From: Roseomonas sp.
Lineage (GTDB): Bacteria; Pseudomonadota; Alphaproteobacteria; Acetobacterales; Acetobacteraceae
DNA: 64,000 nt
NCBI GenBank assembly: GCA_020249435.1
Contig: JADCFQ010000022.1
Span: forward strand, 62,001 to 126,000
Reading direction: 5' to 3'
Below the pieces are notes generated by a model. It had not been told where the DNA came from. It was given only the letters and a program-made list of their open reading frames with translations, and searched no databases. Below, piece by piece: positions 25,647 to 32,798 of this stretch. How positions within the stretch are numbered: position 1 is the first letter of the stretch; the number at the start of each line of letters is the position of its first letter. Position numbers and translations under genes: made by a program.

Positions 25647-27275
25647 ATGTCCGAAGAACGCGAAGCGATGGAATTTGATGTGCTGATCGTGGGCGGTGGG
25701 CCTTCCGGCCTTGCCGCCGCCATCCGCCTGAAACAATTGGCCCCCGACATGGCGGTGTGCCTGATTGAAAAGGGTAGTGAGATCGGCGCGCATATCCTCT
25801 CGGGCGCTGTGCTGGAACCGCGCGCCTTGGATGAGCTGATCCCCGATTGGCGTGATGATCCGCCGGCCTTGGCGACACCTGCCGGTGATGACCGTTTCAT
25901 GTTCCTGACGGAAACCAAGGCCTTCAAACTGCCCACACCGCCGGCCATGAATAATCACGGCAATTACATTGTCTCCTTGGGCAATGTCTGCCGTTGGCTG
26001 GGCGCGAAGGCTGAGGCGCTTGGCGTTGAAATCTATCCAGGCTTCGCCGCTTCCGAGACGATCATTGAAGATGGCCAGGTGCGCGGCGTGGTGGCCGGCG
26101 TGATGGGCATAACCAAGGATGGCGAAAAGGGGCCGAATTACCAGCCGGGGATGGAACTCCGCGCCAGTTACACGCTGTTTGCCGAGGGCTGCCGCGGGTC
26201 ACTCACGAAAAAGCTTTTTGAGACCTTCAATCTGCGCGATGGCGTGGCACCGCAGACCTTTGGTTTGGGCATTAAGGAATTATGGGAAATCCCGAAGGAA
26301 AAGCATCAGCCGGGCCTGATTTGGCATAGCGTTGGCTGGCCGTTGAATACCGATACCTATGGCGGGTCTTGGCTTTATATGCTCGGCGATAATCTGGTCA
26401 GCATCGGCTTTGTTGTTGGGCTGGATTATCAAAATCCCTGGCTTTCGCCGTTTGAGGAATTTCAGCGCTTCAAGCAGCACCCGGCGGTGCGCGCCATGTT
26501 GGAAGGTGGCAAGCGCATTGCCTATGGCGCGCGCGCGCTGAATGAGGGTGGCTTCCAGGCGATTCCGAAGCTGGTGTTTCCGGGGGGCGCAATTATTGGT
26601 GATTCGGCGGGTTTCCTGAATGTGCCCAAGATCAAGGGCACGCATACGGCGATGAAATCCGGCATGATCGCGGCCGAGGCTTTGGCGGCGGCTTGCGCCA
26701 CGGAAAATCGCGCGCCGGTGCTGAACGCCTATCCGGAAATGCTCCGTCATTCCTGGATTTGGCCGGAATTGGAAGCCGTGCGGAATATCCGCCCCGGCTT
26801 TGCGAAATTCGGCTTCTGGGGCGGCATGATCAATGCCGCGATTGAAACCTATGTAACGCGCGGCAAGTCCCCCTGGACGCTGTCGCATCACGAAGATCAC
26901 GCGGTGCTGAAAAGGGGTACTGAGGCACCGAAGATCACCTACCCAAAACCCGATGGCGTTTATTCCTTTGATCGGCTGTCTTCCGTGTTCCTCGCGAATA
27001 CCAATCATGAGGAAGACCAGCCCGCGCATCTGCAATTGCGCGATCCTGGGCTTTGGAAGGGCGTGAATTGGGAAATCTTTGGCAGCCCCGAAAGCCGCTA
27101 TTGCCCCGCCGGGGTTTATGAGGCGGTCGGTGTGGAAGAGGGCCAGCCGCGTTTGGTGATCAATGCGCAGAATTGCGTGCATTGCAAAACCTGCGACATC
27201 AAGGATCCCACGCAGAATATTGATTGGTGCACGCCGGAAGGCAGCGGCGGGCCGAATTACATCGGCGGCATGTGA
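25647..27275 (+). CDS. Electron-transfer flavoprotein-ubiquinone oxidoreductase
   Basis: The 542-residue ETF-QO passes electrons from reduced ETF (fed by acyl-CoA dehydrogenases such as glutaryl-CoA dehydrogenase, encoded later in this window) to ubiquinone in the inner membrane. Visible features are the FAD-binding DVLIVGGGPSGLAAA, the ubiquinone-domain phrases and the C-terminal 4Fe-4S ligands in NCVHCKTCDIKDPTQNIDWCTP. The ATG at 25647 is preceded by GAGGAAAGG and homologues start here, although the frame is open further up. It is followed by a GST gene 29 bp later. Confidence 0.95.
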   Translation: MSEEREAMEFDVLIVGGGPSGLAAAIRLKQLAPDMAVCLIEKGSEIGAHILSGAVLEPRALDELIPDWRDDPPALATPAGDDRFMFLTETKAFKLPTPPAMNNHGNYIVSLGNVCRWLGAKAEALGVEIYPGFAASETIIEDGQVRGVVAGVMGITKDGEKGPNYQPGMELRASYTLFAEGCRGSLTKKLFETFNLRDGVAPQTFGLGIKELWEIPKEKHQPGLIWHSVGWPLNTDTYGGSWLYMLGDNLVSIGFVVGLDYQNPWLSPFEEFQRFKQHPAVRAMLEGGKRIAYGARALNEGGFQAIPKLVFPGGAIIGDSAGFLNVPKIKGTHTAMKSGMIAAEALAAACATENRAPVLNAYPEMLRHSWIWPELEAVRNIRPGFAKFGFWGGMINAAIETYVTRGKSPWTLSHHEDHAVLKRGTEAPKITYPKPDGVYSFDRLSSVFLANTNHEEDQPAHLQLRDPGLWKGVNWEIFGSPESRYCPAGVYEAVGVEEGQPRLVINAQNCVHCKTCDIKDPTQNIDWCTPEGSGGPNYIGGM

Positions 27276-27304
27276 AAAAACCAGATCAGGACAGGAAAAA
27301 CCTC

Positions 27305-27913
27305 ATGCTGAAAATCCACGGCATCGCCCGTTCCCGCGCCTTTCGCTGCATCTGGGCGGCAGAGGAAGCAGGGCTTGCTTATGAAGTCATTCCGCTTGGC
27401 TTCGCGCCCGGCTTCAAGCTGGAACGCCCGCTGGCCATCAACCCGAACAACAAGATCCCCGCCTTGGAAGATGGCGATCTGGTGCTGTTCGAAAGCCTTG
27501 CGATCAATCTGCATATCGCGGGCAAGGTCGGCGCGCCTTTGATGCCATCAGGCAATGACGCATCACGCGTGCTGCAATGGACGCTTTGGGCCGCGACCGA
27601 AATTGAGCCGCATGTGATGCGCTGGGCCTATAATGCTTTCCTCCGCCCGCCCGCAGATCGCATCGCGGCCGAGGCAGCGCTCGGCAAGGAAGCGACCGAT
27701 CAGCGGCTTGCCGTGCTGGAAGCGGAATTGTCAGGGCGCGATTATCTGGTCGGCAATGGCTTCACCATTGCGGATGTGAATCTGGCATCGGTGCTCTATG
27801 GCGCCTTCATGAATGGCTATGATTTCGCGGCCTTCCCGAAGGTGAAGGCCTGGCTTGCCCGCTGCCTGGAACGCCCGGCAGCCAAGCGCGCGCGGGCGCA
27901 GCGCGAAGGCTGA
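27305..27913 (+). CDS. Glutathione S-transferase family protein
   Basis: The 202 residues show a thioredoxin-like N-terminus (MLKIHGIARSRAFRCIWAAEEAGL, equivalent to the G-site region), the cis-Pro motif NKIPALEDGD with the following FESLAIN, and an alpha-helical C-terminal domain with DYLVGNGFTIADVNLA. This is a soluble cytoplasmic GST of the type alphaproteobacteria carry in many copies; substrates cannot be read. It follows the ETF oxidoreductase closely (29-bp gap) and precedes a Bug receptor by 21 bp. Confidence 0.88.
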   Translation: MLKIHGIARSRAFRCIWAAEEAGLAYEVIPLGFAPGFKLERPLAINPNNKIPALEDGDLVLFESLAINLHIAGKVGAPLMPSGNDASRVLQWTLWAATEIEPHVMRWAYNAFLRPPADRIAAEAALGKEATDQRLAVLEAELSGRDYLVGNGFTIADVNLASVLYGAFMNGYDFAAFPKVKAWLARCLERPAAKRARAQREG

Positions 27914-27934
27914 GGCGGAGCAGGAGGAAGCAAC

Positions 27935-28900
27935 ATGATCCAACGTCGTCTATTGCTCGCTGCCCCCATGCTGGCCATGCCGGCCTTGGCGCGCGCGCAA
28001 GCCTGGCCGTCGCGCCCGGTGCGCATTGTGCTGGCCTATCCGCCGGGAGGCTCCACCGATGTGCTGGCGCGCACCCTGGCCGCCGCACTGCAGGAAGCGA
28101 TCCCCGGCAGCGCCTTTGTGGTGGATAATCGGCCCGGTGGCGCGGCAGTGGTGGGGACGCAGGCGGTGGCGCAAGCAGCGGCGGATGGCTATACGCTGGC
28201 GCTTGGCAATAATCAGACCCATGCGGCGAATGCGGCCATGCTGCCTTCGCTCCCCTTTGACCCGGTCGCCGATTTCGCGCCCGTCGCCAAGCTTGCCACG
28301 GTGCATCACGCGCTGGTGGTGCCGGTCAGCGGCGCCAAGACCCTCGCCGAATTGGCCGCAAAGGGCCGCAATGGCGGCAAGGTCACCTACGCGTCTTCCG
28401 GCGCCGGTTCCGCGAGCCATGTGATTGCCGAGACCTTCGCCAGGCGGGAACGGCTGGATGCCACCCATGTGCCCTATCGCGGTGGCGCCCAGGCGACCAC
28501 GGATACCATTGCCGGCACGGTGGATTTCTTTGTCTCCACATGGCCGCAGGTGGTGTCCCTGGTGCGCGAGGGCCGGCTGCGCGCGCTTGGCATTGGCGCC
28601 CCGGCGCGCCTGCCCGAAGCGCCGGATGTGCCGACATTTGCGGAGCTTAATGCGCCCGATCTGGCCGTGGATGCCTGGTTTGGCCTTTGGGCGCCGGCGC
28701 GTACTGCGCCCGAGATCGTGACAAGGCTTTCGGACAGCTTGCTCCGCATCCTGGCCGAGCCCGCCATGCGGGAAAGGCTGCAAGGTCAGGGTTTTGTCGC
28801 CGCCCCCATGGCAGCGGGACCGTTCGGCGAGTTTCAGAAGGCAGAGCTCGCCCGTTGGCGGGCGCTGGTCGAACTGACCGGGATCAGGCTTTCGGGCTGA
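27935..28900 (+). CDS. Tripartite tricarboxylate transporter substrate-binding protein (Bug family)
   Basis: A 321-residue periplasmic receptor of the Bug/TctC family with a Sec signal peptide (IQRRLLLAAPMLAMPALARAQ) and the family's opening WPSRPVRIVLAYPPGGSTDV, then DNRPGG, PYRGGAQA and a final C-terminal lobe. Such receptors bind di- or tricarboxylates, aromatic acids or pyrimidines and feed TctAB-type transporters. No tctA or tctB lies near, so it is an 'orphan' receptor. GAGCAGGAGGAAG precedes the ATG, so translation should be strong. It ends in front of a bidirectional terminator. Confidence 0.93.
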   Translation: MIQRRLLLAAPMLAMPALARAQAWPSRPVRIVLAYPPGGSTDVLARTLAAALQEAIPGSAFVVDNRPGGAAVVGTQAVAQAAADGYTLALGNNQTHAANAAMLPSLPFDPVADFAPVAKLATVHHALVVPVSGAKTLAELAAKGRNGGKVTYASSGAGSASHVIAETFARRERLDATHVPYRGGAQATTDTIAGTVDFFVSTWPQVVSLVREGRLRALGIGAPARLPEAPDVPTFAELNAPDLAVDAWFGLWAPARTAPEIVTRLSDSLLRILAEPAMRERLQGQGFVAAPMAAGPFGEFQKAELARWRALVELTGIRLSG

Positions 28901-28922
28901 AGTTTGTTATTACATCGCACAT

Positions 28923-28952
28923 AAAAAAGGGGCGCCTTGCGGCGCCCTTTTC
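28923..28952. terminator. Bidirectional terminator between Bug receptor and OmpA-like gene
   Basis: The hairpin GGGCGCC-TTGC-GGCGCCC (28930-28936, 28941-28947) is flanked by A6 on its left and a T-rich CTTTTCTTT on its right, so it can stop transcription in both directions. It serves the Bug gene (plus) and the OmpA-like gene ending at 28978 (minus). A nearly identical element follows the second OmpA-like copy. Confidence 0.8.
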
Positions 28953-28977
28953 TTTGCCCGGAAGGGATCGTCCCGAA

Positions 28978-30069
28978 TTACTTCAGGATGATTTCCACGC
29001 GGCGGTTCTGCGGTTCACGCACACCATCCGCCGTCGGCACCAGGTTGTTTTCCTCGCCGAAGCCGCGGGTCACGATTTCATTGCGCGGCACGCCACGGCG
29101 CACCAGCTCAGCGGCCACGGCATTGGCGCGGCGGATCGAAAGCTGCATGTTGTAATCCGCCGGGCCGGAACGGTCCGTGAAGCCATTGACTTCGATGCGG
29201 GTCACACCAGCGCCGCGGGCAGAGGCCGCTTCACCGATGATCTGACGCGCACGATCCGTCAGGTCAGCCTTGCTCCAGTCAAAGAAGACCAGGAAGGTAC
29301 GGGCCGCAGCGACCGGCGCAGCAGCCACCGGCATGGCCGGGGCGGCGTTGAAGGCGTAGCGAAGGCCGACGAGCAGAGAGTGGTTGAAGTTATCCACATC
29401 AGCATTCAGGCGGGTCTGGGACGGCCCAGCCCCGGTGGTGATGTTGCCCGTGCCATTGATATCATGACCGAGCGTGCCCATGAAGCGATACTCGGCCGTG
29501 ACCGCGAGGCCAGGTACGCTGCTGATGGGGACTGCGAAACCGAGAATAGCCTGGTACCCAAAGGCGCCAGTATCGCCATTATACACAGCCTGCTCACCAG
29601 TTGAGCGACGCGCCCCAACATCCTGATAGTCGTGCCAAATGTAGCCAGCACCCACACCGATATAGGGGGTAAGCCCGCCAAGGGCACCACCAAGATTAAA
29701 GTCATAAAGGGCGTTGGCCATCACGCCATAGCTGACCGCTGTGCCCTTACCGCTGGCAAGGCCCTGCACAGAAGCACCGCCAACCCTGGTGTCGCTCACT
29801 TCGTTGGAGCGATAATTGCCTTCAATCTCGGCCCGGAGGCCGTTGCCAAAGCCCCAACCGAGGCTCAATACGCCAACATAGCCAAGCTGAAATTCATTTT
29901 CGATCTTGGTGCCAGCGGCATTGTTCACCGAACCATTCAGCGTTGAATCCTGCAGCATGTTGCCGCCAATGCCAGCGCCGAGGTAGAGCCCACGCACCGT
30001 CTGGGCTTGTGCCAGCACAGGAAGGGCGGCCACCGCCGCAGCGGCCAGGAGGGTTTTTCTAAAGGTCAT
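28978..30069 (-). CDS. OmpA-like outer-membrane protein, copy 1
   Basis: 363 residues: signal peptide (TLLAAAAVAALPVLAQA), a beta-barrel of alternating hydrophobic strands and variable loops (about residues 25-245), an Ala/Pro hinge (APAMPVAAAPVAAA), and a C-terminal OmpA peptidoglycan-binding domain with VNGFTDRSGPADYNMQLSIRRANAV. It should sit in the outer membrane and tether it to peptidoglycan. A second copy lies 277 bp upstream in the same direction; the C-terminal ~130 residues differ at about two positions while the barrels have diverged strongly. GAGGAAAG precedes the ATG. It is followed by its own terminator. Confidence 0.93.
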   Translation of the reverse strand: MTFRKTLLAAAAVAALPVLAQAQTVRGLYLGAGIGGNMLQDSTLNGSVNNAAGTKIENEFQLGYVGVLSLGWGFGNGLRAEIEGNYRSNEVSDTRVGGASVQGLASGKGTAVSYGVMANALYDFNLGGALGGLTPYIGVGAGYIWHDYQDVGARRSTGEQAVYNGDTGAFGYQAILGFAVPISSVPGLAVTAEYRFMGTLGHDINGTGNITTGAGPSQTRLNADVDNFNHSLLVGLRYAFNAAPAMPVAAAPVAAARTFLVFFDWSKADLTDRARQIIGEAASARGAGVTRIEVNGFTDRSGPADYNMQLSIRRANAVAAELVRRGVPRNEIVTRGFGEENNLVPTADGVREPQNRRVEIILK

Positions 30070-30291
30070 CGTCTTTCCTCATCTAAATTTCGCGGATTCA
30101 CCCCAGAGCAACGAATCCGTCAGAGCTCGATAAATGCTCTTTAGCACGTTTCGTCTGCCAGCATAGGATAGACTGGCTGGAGCGAGCCCCGCGTGATGTA
30201 ACCGTCACCCACCGTGGTAAATTTGCCACTTTCTCGGGGTGACCCGCCTCAGATCATTGTAACATCACCAAGAGACAGGAAAGCGACGGAC

Positions 30292-30317
30292 AAAAAAGGG
30301 GCGCCTTGCGGCGCCCC
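30292..30317 (-). terminator. Terminator of OmpA-like copy 2
   Basis: A perfect 8-bp stem GGGGCGCC-TTGC-GGCGCCCC (30298-30305 and 30310-30317) followed on the minus strand by TTTTTTG makes a textbook intrinsic terminator. It is near-identical to the one downstream of copy 1, so the terminator was part of the duplicated unit. It separates the two paralogues into single-gene transcripts. Confidence 0.82.
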
Positions 30318-30346
30318 TGATCTTTCCCGAGCGGGACTTTCCCGAA

Positions 30347-31420
30347 TTACTTCAGGATGATTTCCACGCGGCGGTTCTGCGGTTCACGCACACCATCCGC
30401 CGTCGGCACCAGGTTGTTTTCCTCGCCGAAGCCGCGCGTGACGATTTCGTTGCGCGGCACGCCACGGCGCACCAGCTCAGCCGCCACCGCATTGGCGCGG
30501 CGGATCGAAAGCTGCATGTTGTAGTCGGCCGGGCCGGAACGGTCCGTGAAGCCATTGACTTCGATACGAGTCACACCGGCGCCACGGGAAGACGCGGCTT
30601 CGCCGATGATCTGGCGGGCGCGATCCGTCAGGTCAGCCTTGCTCCAGTCAAAGAAGACCAGGAAGGTGCGGGCAGCGGCCACTGGCGCGGCAGCGACCGG
30701 CATGGCCGGCGCGGCGTTGAAGGTGTAACGCAAGCCGACGAGCAGCGAGTGGTTGAAGTTATCAACCTCAACCTTTAGTTTCTCTGACGTGGTCGAGCCG
30801 CCACCTGTAGTTCTCAGGGTGGTATCTATTTCGGGGCTGGAGGTCGCCATCCAGCGATACTCCGCTGTCAAAGACAAACCAGGGACTGCGCTAATGGGCA
30901 AAGATAGACCAAGAATTGCCTGCCCACCAAACGCGCCTTCCGTTCCGCTAAAGGTTCCCCTGTTGCCAGCCCCCGGAACGCCGACATTGTCATAATCATG
31001 CCAAATATAGCCGGCGCCAACACCGACATAAGGCGTCAACCCACCAAGCATTCCTCCAAGATTTATGTCATAGAGAACGTTGGCCATCGCACCATAACTC
31101 GTAACCGTTCCTGTCGCACCTGGCCCTTTGACATTTCCCCCAAGTTTGTAGTCGGAAACATCATTTGAACGGTAGCTGCCCTCAAGCTCAACACGAAAGC
31201 CATTCCCAAAACCCCAACCAAGGCTAAGGACGCCAACATAACCCCAGGAGAAATCAATCGTGTCCTTGCCATTAAAGCCCTTTGACGTGGCATCGGTTTC
31301 AATCAGCGTGTTCCCACCAAAGCCTGCGCCAAGATAAAGACCGCTCACCGGCTGGGCCTGCGCCAACACCGGAAGCGACACCACCGCCGCAGCGGCCAGA
31401 AGGGTCTTTTTCAAGCTCAT
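30347..31420 (-). CDS. OmpA-like outer-membrane protein, copy 2
   Basis: 357 residues with the same architecture as copy 1: signal peptide (TLLAAAAVVSLPVLAQA), barrel, hinge, and a C-terminal OmpA domain nearly identical to that of copy 1. The barrel loops differ (for example GGNVKGPGATG and PGAGNRGTFSGTEGAFG), as expected for surface-exposed segments. Between about 30760 and 31300 the DNA is noticeably richer in A and T than the C-terminal part, so the barrel half may have a different history. GAGGAAAG precedes the ATG; AT-rich sequence and a 12-bp palindrome (31451-31462) lie upstream. Confidence 0.93.
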   Translation of the reverse strand: MSLKKTLLAAAAVVSLPVLAQAQPVSGLYLGAGFGGNTLIETDATSKGFNGKDTIDFSWGYVGVLSLGWGFGNGFRVELEGSYRSNDVSDYKLGGNVKGPGATGTVTSYGAMANVLYDINLGGMLGGLTPYVGVGAGYIWHDYDNVGVPGAGNRGTFSGTEGAFGGQAILGLSLPISAVPGLSLTAEYRWMATSSPEIDTTLRTTGGGSTTSEKLKVEVDNFNHSLLVGLRYTFNAAPAMPVAAAPVAAARTFLVFFDWSKADLTDRARQIIGEAASSRGAGVTRIEVNGFTDRSGPADYNMQLSIRRANAVAAELVRRGVPRNEIVTRGFGEENNLVPTADGVREPQNRRVEIILK

Positions 31421-31756
31421 TGTCTTTCCTCATCTCGGTTCCGAGGCCGTGATTTCGAAATCCGAATCCAGCCTTGACTGCAAGAATATCTTTGATGATG
31501 TTTCGGCTTCTGCGCTAGTCTCGAATAGCTTATGAAGCCTTGGCGTCTCATATCTGCCATTCACTGTGGCAGAATTACCACGCACCCAAGAGCCTTTTCC
31601 ACCGCCAGGATGGTATGCCGCCGCCTTCACCACCACGATCACCGCCACGATAAGCCCGGCCCGAACCGGGCCTTGGGGCCGACCGGGCGCATTTTGGGGT
31701 GCCGCTGGCTCCATAGTCGCCCCCCCCCCGTAGCTCCCTCGACGGCGCCGCATTGG
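31421..31756. other. 336-bp intergenic region upstream of OmpA copy 2
   Basis: No convincing gene. Near the OmpA start it holds the 12-bp palindrome GATTTCGAAATC (31451-31462), the small CTCGG-TT-CCGAG stem (31434-31445) and an AT-rich stretch to about 31570 where the minus-strand promoter probably lies. The right part is GC-rich and contains a C10 run at 31720-31729 and a CCCGG/CCGGG stem near 31653-31672 that may close the ABC-transporter transcript. A 107-codon minus frame here has a low-complexity, non-familiar product and no ribosome site. Confidence 0.5.
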
Positions 31757-32797
31757 CTATCCCGTGACCATGCTCAGCGCGATGGCCCGTTCCACACGGC
31801 ACCGCACCTCATCCCCCGGCGCGAATACGAGCGTCCCCGCCGGCGCGACGACAAATACCTGCCCGGCTGGTGTCGCCACTTCATATTCATGCGTCTGGCC
31901 CAAGAATGCCGCGCGCTTGATCTGGCCAGGCAGCCCCTCCCCTTCCGCATGCAGGGAGACCGCTTCCGGCCGGATCGCGAGCAAGGCCGCGCCAGGCGGA
32001 TGGGGGCGGAGCCTGGTTTCAAGCGCGACACCCGCCAGCGCGATATGCCCAGGGCCAAGCACTTCGCCTTGCAGCACATTCGCTTCCCCCATGAAATCGG
32101 CGATGAAGGCATCGGCGGGTTCGTCATAAAGCTCCCGCGGCGTGCCCATTTGCGCGATCCTGCCCGCGCGCATGACGCAAACAAGATCGGAAACCGCAAG
32201 CGCTTCCTGTTGGTCATGCGTGACATAAACTACCGTCAGGCCAAGGCGTTTCTGCAAATCGCGGATATCTTCGCGCACTTGCCGGCGCAGCCTCGCATCC
32301 AGATTGGATAAGGGTTCATCAAACAGCAGCACTTGCGGGCGCAGCACCAAGGCGCGCGCCACCGCGACCCTTTGCTGCTGGCCGCCAGAAAGCTCCGCCG
32401 GCAGGCGCTGCCCCAAGCCTTCCAGCCCCAGGGTTTTCAACATGGCGAGCGCATCCGCCTCAGCCGATGCCTTGCGCGCACCTTGCACCACCAGGCCGTA
32501 CGCCACGTTTTCCAGCACATTCATATGCGGAAACAGCGCATAGGATTGGAACACCATGGCGATGCGCCGTTCCGCCGCGGCCAGGCGCGTGACATCGCGC
32601 CCTTCAATCATGATGCTGCCGGCATTGGGCAATTCCAGGCCAGCAATCAAGCGTAACGTTGTAGTCTTGCCGCAACCCGATGGCCCAAGCAGCGTCACCA
32701 GGGCACCACGCGGGATGCTAAGGCTCACCTCATCCACCGCGCGGACGGTGCCGAAGCTTTTTGTCACCTTATCGAAAACAATGGCATTCGCGCTCAT
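31757..32797 (-). CDS. ABC transporter ATP-binding protein (FbpC/AfuC/PotA type)
   Basis: A 346-residue importer ATPase: Walker A GPSGCGKT at residues 38-45, Q-loop, signature LSGGQQQRVA, Walker B LLFDEPLSN and H-loop VTHDQQEAL, then a TOBE regulatory domain in the last ~110 residues. This architecture belongs to the ferric/putrescine/sugar-phosphate (Fbp, Pot, Afu) group. The ATG at 32797 begins one base after the permease stop, which fixes both the start and the operon. It powers the importer from the cytoplasmic side; the specificity must come from the binding protein. Confidence 0.95.
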   Translation of the reverse strand: MSANAIVFDKVTKSFGTVRAVDEVSLSIPRGALVTLLGPSGCGKTTTLRLIAGLELPNAGSIMIEGRDVTRLAAAERRIAMVFQSYALFPHMNVLENVAYGLVVQGARKASAEADALAMLKTLGLEGLGQRLPAELSGGQQQRVAVARALVLRPQVLLFDEPLSNLDARLRRQVREDIRDLQKRLGLTVVYVTHDQQEALAVSDLVCVMRAGRIAQMGTPRELYDEPADAFIADFMGEANVLQGEVLGPGHIALAGVALETRLRPHPPGAALLAIRPEAVSLHAEGEGLPGQIKRAAFLGQTHEYEVATPAGQVFVVAPAGTLVFAPGDEVRCRVERAIALSMVTG

Positions 32798-32798
32798 G

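Noticed and set aside
31430-31753. A 107-codon minus frame in the intergenic region before the ABC genes
   Set aside because: Low-complexity, includes the C10 run, no ribosome site and no family match.
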